From contig JANATG010000002.1 of the NCBI GenBank assembly GCA_029449235.1, positions 744,001-808,000 on the forward strand: 64,000 nt of DNA, in the 5' to 3' direction. Positions 11,679 to 22,846 of this stretch are shown piece by piece. Source of the stretch: Linnemannia schmuckeri (taxonomy: Eukaryota; Mortierellomycota; Mortierellomycetes; Mortierellales; Mortierellaceae). Both the position numbers and the translations under genes were made by a program. The notes under the pieces are model-generated. The model was not told the origin of the DNA. It ran no database searches and worked only from the letters and a program-made list of their open reading frames with translations. How positions within the stretch are numbered: the first letter of the stretch is position 1; every line of letters starts with the position of its first letter.

Positions 11679-14460
11679 ATGGAAAAGTCAGACTCTGTCC
11701 ACTCCGGATCAACCTATGATCACGATACAGCCGTCCTCGAAAAGCTCGGCTACAAACAGGTAATGTCTTGTCTTTTTCACTTCTTGACAAAGGCAGCTTA
11801 TGCTTAAGAGCAAAAGTCATGATCGAAACCGAACAAGCGACAACCAAGAATATGTTAAAAGCAGACAGACAGCAACAACTTCGACATATCACAATCTCCT
11901 GGTCTGGACCCTTTTTGTCTTCACACAGCCAGTCAGCAACCCCATCCCATCCACCAACCCTTACTGTCCCTCCCTCTCTCATTCTCGCTTTCACACTCGC
12001 CAAAACACCAACAACACAGCCAAAAAGAAACAACGATTCGCATGACAGCAAAGCAACCTCCTTTCTTTCGCACCAACAAAAATATCTACAAACACGCGTT
12101 TAACGACCTAACTACGTCCAAAACACAACCCAGCCCATCCCCGAGCAGCGACAATTACTACTCTACTTCACCTTCCTACAAAAACTACATTCAAACCTAC
12201 TACTAATTGACTGATCACCGTTGATTACCCATGAATGATAGTCGTTAGATCGATCGCTGTCGGCATTTGGCACGTTTGGAGTCACCTTCTCGTGCCTCTC
12301 AGTCCTTGCCGGTCTCACCCCTCTCTACGGTGATGCCCTGCAATCCGGAGGACCCGTCGCCGTCATCTGGGGTAAATATTCCTCCTCCTCTTTTACTTTT
12401 TAACACAAAACAGTCGTCATATTGCGCAAAAACTCAAGGAAGCCTCTCCTCGATCGATCGCACTTCCACAGTCAACAGTACTAAAGCCACGCTAAAACCG
12501 CAAAAAAAAAAAACAAAAAAAATGACACCAACACTAACCAATTTGTTTTCTCTCCGATAATGAATAGGATGGCTGGCGGTGAGCGTGTTTACGCTGATGG
12601 TGGGCTTGTCGCTGGCTGAGATCTGTTCGGCCTACCCGACCACAGGAGGACTGTACTTTTGGACGATCAAGATCTTGGAGGGTCGAGTGATTAATGGAGT
12701 CCGGGTCGGGTCGCCCGATTGGGTGCCCCTTGCCTCGTGGGTCGTTGGGTATACCAACTGGTTAGGCCTGGTACGTTTCCTTACGTTGTTTTGTTGTTTT
12801 TTCGACTTGTGGCGGTGGATGGTGCCGGGTGGACTTGGTAGAAGCGCTGTTCTAATTCTGTTCGTAATCGTTATTTTTTTCTCCTTGCCTTGGACGGGTT
12901 TGCATTTCGATTGTTCAGTGTGGTAAGTGGTCCCTTCAGGAAAACTCAGGAAGGAATGAGGGTGAATGAGATTCATCTCTCTTCACAAAACTTAATTCTA
13001 CTATTATGTTTATCTCCAGAAACCCACCAACCCTTTGTACAAATCAAGAGTTACTGAAAACTTTATTGTTCCCTAACCCCTTCATATTTTCACCTTCCAA
13101 TGAAATGAATTGAAAAAAAAATAATAGTGGCGATTGCGAGTACTGATCTGGCGATGGCCCAGTTCCTGGCCTCGTTGGTAACCATGCTGACCGAATACGA
13201 GCCCAGCACCTATGTTATCTTTGCAATCTACCTCGGAATCATTATCTTGCATGGAATCGTTAATTCTTTGGCTGTTCGACTTAACGGCATCTTCAACATC
13301 ATTTCTGGTAAGTAATTCTTATTTTACAACGTCTATTTTGGCGTCTATTTTGTCGTGTCAGGAGACATAGTGAGCGCGCAGAAATTAATGCAGTCTACAC
13401 TTCCTGACGATACAATTGCAACATAGTGTGGTGGCATGTGTTGGGAACAGCTCTAATCGTTATTGTAGTCATCGTAAACTCGCCCACGAAACAGTCCGCA
13501 GAATTCGTATTCACACACTGGGAAAACAACACCGGCTGGTCTTCTGGATTTTACGTCTTTATGCTCGGTCTTCTCCAATCCCAATACACCATGTCCGGCT
13601 ACGATTCTGCTGCCCATATGTCGGAAGAGACCAAGAATGCTCAGAAGGGCGGACCTTGGGGGATTATTCGTGCCATTGTTGTCGCATTTGTCGTTGGATG
13701 GACGTTCTTGATCGCCATGACATTCTGTATTCAGGACTTCCAGTCCCAAATCGTTGACCCTGCCGTCGGAATTTCATTGAGTCAGATGTTCTTGGATGGA
13801 CCAGGACAGACTTGGGCGATCATCCTTATCCTCGTCATCCTCGGCGCACAATTCTTCTGCGGCTCCGCTCTTACCCTCGCCTCCTCCCGAATGGTCTACG
13901 CCTTTGCCCGCGATGGCGCCCTCCCCCTCTCAAAACACCTGCACAAACTCGACAAACACAAATCCCCCGTCGCTGCAGTCTGGTTCAACATCGCCTTCTG
14001 CTTCTTCCTGGGACTACCCTACATTTGGTCCGAGACTGCATATAGCGCAATCGTCTCTGTCAACACCATCGCGTCCAGCATCTCATACCTAATCCCAATT
14101 CTCTGTAGAATCCTCCTGGCGCGGGAATCCTTCCAACCAGGTCCCTTCTCCCTCGGTCGTTACTCTATCCCCGTCGGCGTGGTGTCAACCTTCTGGATCG
14201 TAGTCACTTCGGCACTGTTTCTGTGCCCGACAGAGTTTCCCGTGACGGCCGAAAATGTCAATTATGCGGCGGTCCCATTTGTATTGGTGATTGGGTTGTG
14301 TGTGTTGTATTATGCGATTTGGGGACGCCATTGGTTTAAGCCTGGTGGGACTCGTCTCATGGATGATGATGAGGATATGAAGGTCGTTGATGATGATGGT
14401 ATTGCGGCCGTTGCTGGTGGTGGAGATAAGATGGAACTGGAACTCGATCACAAGGCGTAA
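11679..14460 (+). CDS. amino-acid/GABA permease (APC superfamily)
   Basis: Polytopic transporter of the fungal GABA/choline/amino-acid permease branch of the APC superfamily. Exons: 11679-11759, 12242-12371, 12568-12770, microexon 12919-12922, 13128-13307 and 13427-14460, total 1632 nt, 543 aa. The N-terminus is hydrophilic (AVLEKLGYKQ), followed by SLDRSLSAFGTFGV and TM1. Family motifs include AEICSAYPTTGGLYFW and GYDSAAHMSEETKNA. About 12 hydrophobic segments precede an Asp-rich C-tail. Without the 4-nt exon TGTG the frame breaks between NWLGL and AIASTDLA; with it a Cys codon plus a split Val codon restores both frame and family spacing. The microexon has a TTCAG acceptor and a GTAAGT donor. 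Substrate is not determined by sequence. Confidence 0.92.
12919..12922 (+). other. 4-nt microexon of the permease gene
   Basis: TGTG is flanked by TTCAG on the left and GTAAGT on the right. It joins a phase-0 exon end (12770) to an exon starting with the last two bases of a Val codon (13128). No other AG/GT pair I could find in 12771-13127 restores the frame. Confidence 0.75.
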
Positions 14461-14599
14461 TTAATTTTCTACCTCCTTTTTCTTAATTATTTCTCTCTGT
14501 ACCTTTTTTTTGGATGCTACAAAAAGCATTAATAAAATACCCCTCATAAATAGCTCCAAAAACAAAAACGCTTCAAATGATGCAAAGAGTAAGCCCGAA

Positions 14600-14632
<33 letters not shown>

Positions 14633-14941
14633 CGATGCTGAAGATGCAAGCAGTCGAAAACGCATTGACAACAAATGAACACTCAAGACACGACAATTGA
14701 CGATCCCATATGATAAATTGGTAAATCGACGTTTTTTACTTTTTGGGGGTTTGTGATTTAAAAAAACAAAATAAGCTAAAAGGACATGTATGAGAATTTG
14801 GGAGGCGAAGAAAGCTTTGCCAAAAGATTAAAGAATAGCTACGACAAATTAGATAAGTATATGTGAAAGACGAGAGAGAAAGTGGTATAAAAAGGGAATT
14901 ATTAAGAAAGAAAAGAGAAGAAAAAAGATCATCGGACGCGC
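14461..14941. other. convergent 3' intergenic region
   Basis: Lies between the ends of the permease (+) and kinase (-) genes. It is AT-rich with AATAAA-like sequences and a 30-nt poly(A) at 14601-14630. No gene seen. Confidence 0.7.
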
Positions 14942-17900
14942 TTAAGCCTGAACGATCTTGAGGTTGTCGGGCAAGGTGGGGATATAACCACCCTTTCCAT
15001 CAAGATCAAGCGTGTTGAGGACGGCATGGTACAAGAACTTGTAGGCCCAGAGGTTACCCTTCATACGACGGATATCCACACAGTAGATGCCCGTCAAGTT
15101 CTTGATACGACACAACTCAATCGAGAACCGGACCTCCTCACCCGAATCAATTGACTCTTCACCATACAAAGGCTCAGGCCCAGTGTTGACGGCAGTACCG
15201 ATGGTGGTGGCGATGGTCGAGTTGCTGGGCAACGAGGGGACAATGTTGCTGTCGCCGCCGTGGCCAGATCCAGAGGTACGGCCATTGCTGCTGCTATTGG
15301 CGCTACCAGCTCCGTTGCCGCCGCCGTTGCTCAGTCCGAGACCAACGACGCCAGCGCTTCCAGAGCTGACCCACACACCGTGATCCGAGTCGAGGTCCTT
15401 GGTGGCCGCAGAGCCCATGACAGGAGGAGAAGCCAAGCCCAACGAAGATCCGTTCATCACCTGGGGCAGAGCACGAGGGGACGAGGGCAGTGGTGGGACG
15501 GGTGGAGGTGGTGGCGACGACGAAAGACCCAACGTCGTGCTGTTGCGCCACAACAACGTCCTGATACCACCCTTCTTCTTCCCGTTGATCGCCGATCCTC
15601 CAGCGCCCTTGGCAGAAGTCCAAGCCTCCCTATCAATTGACAAGTTGCTCGACAGGACGCTGGCAGTGTCATCAGGCAGGTGCGAGCCCGTGATCGAGAT
15701 CATCGAATGTGTCCTATGATCAGAGGCCTGTCCATCGCCATGGCGCCTCCGACGGACACACTTGACCTTGAAATCCGAGTCGACTCGGAACTCCATACCC
15801 AATCTCAAGATCACCTTCTTGATCTCAAACATAATCTCAACAGGGTGACGCGACGACAATGCAGAGATCTCGACGGCTCCAGAGTGCCACTTGAGTTTCG
15901 AGTCCGTCCAGTTGGATGGTAATTTGGTCATAAGTGTCACCAAGGCGGGGTCTCTTCCGTCTGCTGGCGCTGTGGCGACTGCTGCTGTTGTTGTTGTCGC
16001 TACTTGGTTGACAGCAATAGCGCTGGGCTGCAAAACTGCAACCTGGGTATTGTCGGAAGCGCTGGTCTCCATCTCCTGGGGTGATGCCGAGTTGACACGG
16101 GCAGCGGCAGCAGTGGGGCTGACTGTAGGGGCGGGAGCTGGCGAAGGTGGAGTGCCAGTGGGACGGAAGTGCTCCACTGCATCGAATGCTGGCCTTTCTG
16201 GAGCAGATTTGGCTATAAATTGAAAGAAAACGGGACAGAAACATATGGTCAGTCTCCAATGAGCAATTGAAGAAATGACGATGAGCTGCATGAAATAAGA
16301 CAAGTTGAGAGCAACAGCAAAACATACCAAAGGACTTGCGTCGGAGCCATCCTATAATCTTCTGAGCAGTACCGGTGCCTGATGACGAAGCAATACCCAG
16401 ACCATCGGTCATGGGCACAGGAGGACGAGTTCCACCATGAATCTGGCTCTGTTGAGGCTCGTTCGAGCCGCCGACAAGGCTGAACGTCTTGCGACGCTTA
16501 CCCTGCTGCTGACCCTTCTCAGTGCTATGGGTGTACCGACCAAAGACCTGGTTGATCGAGCTGGGCTTCTTGGACGATGGGGTGGTAGGAGGTGCGAGAG
16601 TCTGGTCAGGAGCACCAGAGCCCATGGGGGCCTCCTGTGCAATCTTGGGCGACGACGCAGAGGAAACGTGAGCGGTTGACTCGCCGTGCTTCTTAGACAA
16701 GTTGCCCAAGAACCCAAAGAGACGACCAGAGGAAGAAGGCCCTTTCTTGTGGGCCTTGTTGGAAGTGGGTGTTGCTGGTACTGGAGGTGGTGGGAGCTTG
16801 AAAGAATGGCCTGCAGTAGTTTCGGGGCGGGTAGGGACTGGTGGAATATCTGCCGGTGATAATTTGGTAGGCGCCTGCAGTAGCGAGGGCGAAGACTGCT
16901 GGAACTGCGTCTGGTGGTAGACCTTGGGCGGGCTAAGAAGAGCATTCTCTTGGGAAGGAGCAGCGCGAGGCTTGGGAGTAGAAGTAGGAAGTGGAAGAGG
17001 CTCGTGATAGACAGCAGGGGAGGGGTAAGAAGCATAGTTATGGGTCATAGGCTCGCCGTGAATGGTGGTGGGGCGGATGCGAGCGTGCGCGCCAGTACGA
17101 CGAGAGACGGTTGCCGTAGGCGACATGTCGACAGTGCTTTCCAGACTGGGCTTGGCGCGGACGGGTGCCTCTAGCACAACGCTCTTGGGACGCTGGGCAA
17201 CCTCCAATGCAACAGTAACCTCCTCCTGTGTTTGGGAAATGGCATTGTCTGATAGTGACGACTTGGCGATCAATGATCCGGAGTGCGAGGGTGTGATGGG
17301 GTTGCTCATGGTCTGGTCCTCGGTAGGGTCGAGAGTTGATGCAGGCGAGCCGGTTGAGGGAACTGAGATCATGTTAAGCTGGTTGTCGCTCTCTATACGA
17401 ACATCTCTGTCCAAGTCCATCTCCTGTGGTGCCACTTCTGGTGTTGGCTCAACCTCAATTGGCTCTGCCGTGTCCATGGGCTCGTCATGTATAACAGTCT
17501 CTTTTGCCACGGGAACGGGCACAATCTCTTGCTTGTCGATATCCATGCTTGATTCCTCGAGGGCTGCAAGAGGTAGCCGTGGCTCCTCCTCATGCCTGAC
17601 AATGTTGTGGCGACCAGTCTCCCAAGAAGGCGCTGCGTCGGGGACTGACTCGATCCAGATGGTGTGACGACGCGGCATGACCTCGTCGGCTGAGGGTCTT
17701 GGAGGACCAGAGCTTGTAGGCTGAAGGGTTGCTTTTCTGGCCTCGGCATCAGCGGCAGCAGCAGCGGCTTGTCTTGGGGGGATCCAGACGGTCCCGTTGA
17801 GTCTTGCCATTGCTTGCTCCTATGAAACAGAGTGGGAAAGAAAAAAAATTAGCACGAGACATTACAGGCGGGGTGTCGGAATCAAATATAATGGCAACCT

Positions 17901-20900
17901 TTTAGAGATGTTTTTGAGAAAGTTACCTCGAGGTCGTCAATGCTGTACTGGAACATGCCAGCATAGGGCGCCAACCACCGATGGTTCATAATCCTTTTCA
18001 TGTTGCACCGCTTGGCTGGATCAGGGACGAGCATCATGCGGAGGAGATCGCGGGCATCGGGCGAGATGTAGTCTGGGAAGACGAGTGTTGTGGCGAGGAT
18101 ATAGTTGTAGAGCTGGTTGATGTTATCTCCGTCGGGGTTCGAAGGGTCGTCATCGAATGGAAGGTATCCGGCGAGCATGGCGTAAAGGATGACACCGCAA
18201 CTCCAGATATCGACTCCGCTGCCGACATAGAGACCGTCACTGATGACTAGTTCGGGGGCGGCGTAACACGGAGAGCCGCAAGACGTTGACATCAGATCTC
18301 TGGTTGTGCTGTCGAACTGGTTGGCGAATCCAAAGTCTGTAATCATTATGTTCCTGTTCCTGTCCAACAGCAAGTTTTCCTAATAGCAATGAAAAACAAA
18401 GGATGCATGAATACTTGCATTGCTGCTTGCTGATGAGGTCGTTGACGCTGTGCAAAGTCTAGGAGTAAACGTACTAATTTCAAGTCACGATGAACAATCT
18501 GTTTTGAGTGGAGATAGTGCACTCCACTCATGAGCTGTGCAAAGAGTCTGCGTGCATCACGCTCCTTGAGATAACGGTGTGCGAGAATATGGTCGAACAA
18601 CTCGCCTCCTAATCGTCATTGAACAGATATCCAAATGCACTCCTGGTCAGTACCTCACATTGCTTTAAGTGTGTCAATGCGCATGACCACAGCTCCTTGA
18701 TTGTTTTTTTCCGCGAATAAAAAAAGAGTGGGTCAACATACCGGATGCGTATTCGATGACAATGCCGATGTAGCGCTCAGTCTCGATGACATCGAAGAGT
18801 GAGATGATGTTAGGATGCCGAATGGTCTATGCGCGGATATAAGGAACGAAGTGTTATGAGTGGTTGTGCCTGGTAAATTAACACAATATAAAAACGACGC
18901 CAGTGGTTAATGCAACATTCCACATACCCTGAGCACGGATATTTCTCGGCCAATCTTGTTGATGCGTGGCGTGTTGTCGACAGACTGCCTCCGAATAAGT
19001 TTGATGGCAACCTACCACACAGACAAGAAGGTAATTATGGTCAGTCTGGATTCAACATCGCGCAATGTCAGAGAAAAGAGAAAAAGAGAAAAAAAAATGC
19101 ACACGCTAGTGCAGGTTTCGCCTTCGACTTCAGCCCTCGTCGACATCCCTTCCCCTGTCTCTCGCCTTTTCTTTCCTCCTCTGCGGAGTTGTCAGAGAAA
19201 CAGGTGGCGTTTTGGGCGTGTGGTTGCACTGGGCTGCTGAAGTTGCATCATTTTGCCATTGGGCCCGCACGCTCAAGGACCATCTCAAGCGATAACGAGA
19301 GGGGTTAAAAAAAGGGGGCAAGCTCAAAACGAGAGCCATGACAAGAGGGGCAAAAACAACAACACAAAACAACAAAAAAATCAACAAGAGCAGGCAAAAG
19401 AAAGAAAAAAATATGCGAGGCGATGCGTGCGAGAGCAAGAAAACAATAATGAAGGTAGAAATGAAATACGCAACGCAATGGGGGGTAAAGAGAGAAGAAC
19501 ATGTGGAAGGAAAAAGGAGGGGGTTGACAGGAGCAACTGACAAGTCTTGCGGACTTTTTTTTTTCTTTTAGTTGTTGGATGAGTATGGAGATAGAAGGAT
19601 GACAACCTGGGAGCGTGGCTCGATCAGGCGGCACTCTCAAGGAACGAGAGAGAAAGTAAAGAGCGGGAGTAGAGAGGGAAGAGAACGAGAGGAAAAAAGG
19701 ATAGGTGTGTGTGGGATTGTGTAGAGTGTTCATATCATGGGGGTAAAGTATGGACATGCAACATGAACAAAACCATCGGCGACAAAGGTGACGACGACGA
19801 TCAACAAAGAACACACTCATCCAATCTAAAACACAACGCACACACACACGCATGGGCATATGGCATATGGCATGCAACACACCTGCCCTTTCCCAAAAGT
19901 GCCTTGGTCTCTCTGCATCCATCCCTCATTTTTCGCATGAATTTGGCCGTTTGCTGGTTCTTTGTAGACTTTTGCAGTCAGTCGTCGGCAAAAGCAATTG
20001 AACAGCGCCAGACTCTCCATCCAGGTGTGTGCGCCCACACAAACACACTACTTGAACCCTGCAACCATGCCATTTTTTTTCTCTTGCTCCTTGCCTTGCC
20101 CACACTCACAAAACACAAAACGCAGACAGGGCATTCCCTTTTCTTCTTTACTCCTCTTTCCTGGGTGTGAGAGAGTGTGTGTTTGTATCCGCGCTTTATC
20201 ATCCGATTGCATGCCCAAAAGCTTCAAGTGAAACGCTCTCTTTCTCTCCGTCCGCATGCTTGTTGTTTCTTGGCAGCCGTTTATGTTCCGAGGAAACCGA
20301 ACAAAAAAACGCTCTTTTGATAGCACAAACTCCTCTTCTTTTTGCTTTGTGTTTTGAGTCCACATTATCCTCGCTTTTCTCCGTTTTCCACCTCCACCGC
20401 TCACTTTTTTGTTTCTCAGCAATGGTTCAATGAGTGGAAACGAAAAAAAGGAAGGGAAGGGAAGAAAGAGAAGAGAGAGAATAGGCAGCTTGTTGATCGT
20501 TGGCGGTCGATTGTTGATCCAGTGTCCAGTGCACACAACGTGGATTGGCAAGCGAGGAGAGTGGACAGGTGACAGGGTATTCCTGCAGGCCATCCTTTTG
20601 GTGAGGCAGAGACAATTGTCCGTCGGTCTCTGAGTGTTTGTGTATTGTGAATGTGTATGTGTGGGTGGGTGGGTGCCGGTTGTCCTGTTTGTCGGGTTAG
20701 TGATCAGATATAGATTATCCCAAATGTTGTTCTGCTCCTGCGAGGTAGCTTCCCTTCTTGCTTTGCCAACTGGCTTTTCGTTTGCTACCAGTCCTGTGGG
20801 GGGATCCGTCAGGAAGGCGATTTGTCTCGTCCAACCGGGGGCGGGAAACAATTCTTTTTTGTTTTCTGTTGGTCTCGCAGCAGCGGAAGCCACGACGGGT

Positions 20901-21495
20901 GAACAGGGCTGAACCCAAGACAAACAGCCTTTTCCATCGTATCAAAACGCGTTCTAGTCTGGTACCGTCGGGAATACTCTAATATCCAGTGTCCCGTCTC
21001 CATTAACCACATACATCCTTATCCATGCCCATACCATGTAACACTCGGATGTTCAATGGTTCTTTTTTCTTCTTTTTATTTTATCTCTTCCTCCCCCACA
21101 TCCCACTCATACATATGAATAAAGATCCAACCCCCATCGCATCTGGTATAACTCTTTTCGCTCTTTCCCAAGTACTCGTTACTTCCCTGTAGATCCCGTT
21201 CAATTGCTATCCAGGACGGATGTTCTTTTTTGGTTCTTTCTTTTTATCACGCAGTTGTAGAAAAAAAAGGCACATATACAAGTTGAGAGCGGACCTGACT
21301 GCAACAGCAGAAGTAAAGAGTACAGCCTGATGATAATAAAAAAAAAAAAAAAAAAAAGAGGCGGATGTAGTGTTTTACCTCTTCTCCAGTCTCGGCGTGC
21401 ATGCCAAGCTTGACCTTGGCGAATTCACCTTCTCCCAGTGTCTGCAGGAGAAGGTAGGGGCCGAACATGTTGCCTCGCCTTGTTGTAGGTGGCAT
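14942..21495 (-). CDS. Kin4-type Ser/Thr kinase with KA1 domain
   Basis: CAMK-like protein kinase, closest by eye to the fungal Kin4 group (GPYLLLQTLGEGEFAKVKLG). Seven exons: 21495-21379, 19011-18928, 18826-18742, 18608-18475, 18379-17927, 17819-16328 and 16212-14942, giving 1211 aa. The catalytic domain spans roughly residues 12-280: Gly-rich loop GEGEFAKV, VAIKLIRR lysine, HRDLKLENLLLD (HRD 135-137), DFG 155-157, and CGSPCYAAPEL for the activation loop. A long low-complexity, Ser/Pro-rich linker follows. The C-terminus has a KA1-like fold in two blocks, about 880-943 (FEIKKVILRLGMEF...FKVKC) and about 1140-1200 (EEVRFSIELCRIKNLTGIY), separated by some 200 residues rich in Ser/Gly/Asn. KA1 domains bind acidic lipids and can autoinhibit CAMKL kinases. 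Intron 1 is 2367 nt, far longer than the others. Start chosen at MPPTTRRGN, the only ATG of the first exon before the Gly-rich loop. Confidence 0.9.
19012..21378 (-). other. 2.37-kb first intron of the kinase gene
   Basis: GTAAAA donor after GEE and a GTAG acceptor before VAIKLI, so the kinase fold is interrupted in the segment between the Gly-rich loop and the catalytic lysine. Both flanks are firm by homology. The intron carries many low-complexity stretches and no recognisable gene on either strand; a 291-aa frame at 20048-20923 (-) has no domain and mixed composition. Confidence 0.8.
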
Positions 21496-21731
21496 CCTGG
21501 CTGGTGTATGTTATGTATGAGGGAGAGGAGGGAGCGTGGGTGTGGGCGAGTGAAAGAGAGAGAGGGGGGAGAAAAAGGGAGTGAGAAAAGGAAGGGGGAT
21601 GGGAGATGGTCTTTGTTGCAGATTGTTGTGGTAGTAGTGGCGGTGGCGGTGGCGGTGGTGACGGCGGTAGGTATGGTGTGAGGGTTATGTTGTGTGTATT
21701 TGTGTGGAGGGGAATAGAGAAAGAAAAGAAG

Positions 21732-21765
<34 letters not shown>
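21732..21765. repeat. poly(A) tract, 34 nt
   Basis: Uninterrupted A run on the + strand, poly(T) on the coding strand, about 240 bp upstream of the kinase start codon. Confidence 0.95.
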
Positions 21766-21768
<3 letters not shown>

Positions 21769-22039
21769 AGATGGCGATCCGAGGCAAAGTCGAGGAGGGC
21801 GATGGGAAAGGAAAAGGAAGGAGTCGGTGATCAGGTCCAGTCGAGAAGAAAAGAAAGAAGTGGCGGGATAATAATTATTTTAGTGTCCTTTTGGGTGTCC
21901 CTTGGTTGGAAGGTGGAGCAAGAAGTGATGGGAGGACAAAAGAAGAGGAAAGGGAAAAGAAAAATGATCAGCCAAAAGAAGGAAAGAGAGGGTGAAAGCA
22001 GTGGTTGGTTGGTTGGTGGGTTGGTGGGTTATCTATGGG

Positions 22040-22500
22040 TGTGAACAAGAAGAAAAAGAAAAAGAGAAGAGAGAAGAGGGGGGACGTGAATAAAAATGAA
22101 TATAAAAAGGGAAGAAGATAAAAAAGGGACAGGCAGAGAGAGAGAGAGAGTGAGAGAGCTTGAGGAAAGAGAGAGAGAGAGAGAGAGATGAGCCAAAATA
22201 AAAAAAAAAAATGAGAAAATAGTTGATGGGTTGATGGAGTCGAGAGAGGAGAGAGAGGGTAAAGAGAGAGAAGAGAGTGAGAAAGGAAGGGAGGACTGAG
22301 TGAACAACGACGACGATAAAAGAATGAAAGAACGGACGAACGAAGAGGAGGAAAAAGAGAAGGGAGGGTAGAATAGAAAAAAAGAAAAGAAAAAGAGAGA
22401 AGGAGAAAAAAGGGACAGGGTCAAAGGGAAAGAAAGGAAGGGGAAAATGGAAACAGGGACAAAAGGAATAGAAGGAAGGACAAAGAACAGGACACATACA
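22040..22500. repeat. polypurine tract, GA-rich
   Basis: About 460 bp in which the + strand is nearly all A/G, including GA dinucleotide runs near 22135-22190. It is a candidate triplex or nucleosome-poor region in the 5' flank of the kinase gene; that role is inferred. Confidence 0.85.
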
Positions 22501-22801
22501 CACGCAAAGGATGAAAAAATAGAACGACCCTTTCTTTGTCACAACAAATGAATGCCATGTCTTCTATGTCTATGTCTATGCCTATGTCCAGTTGTCCAAG
22601 ACAAGGCATAGGCATAGGCATAGGCATCGACACATCGAGGACAAATCAACGACAACAACTGACACCCCCTCTGACATCCATTCATTCATACATTCACCCC
22701 CTTCTTTCGATTGAAGGCAATAGTAATATTACCTTTGTCCTTTTGTTTGCTTACTCTATTCTCTGTTTGCTACTGCTCCCTGCTAGTCCCTTACGATCAT
22801 C

Positions 22802-22846
22802 AGCCATTCATTCATTCATCCATTCATTCATTCATTCATATCATCA
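22802..22846. repeat. CATT tetranucleotide microsatellite
   Basis: Imperfect repeats of CATT (ATTC) with one CATCC interruption. More scattered copies lie just up- and downstream. Confidence 0.85.

Noticed and set aside
20048..20923. 291-aa minus-strand frame inside the kinase intron
   Set aside because: Mixed low-complexity composition, no motif, no CT-rich leader and no conserved neighbours; open by chance within a long intron.
22029..22542. Long frames of Phe/Ser/Leu or Lys/Glu/Arg in the polypurine region
   Set aside because: Direct translation of simple GA/CT sequence; no protein-like complexity.
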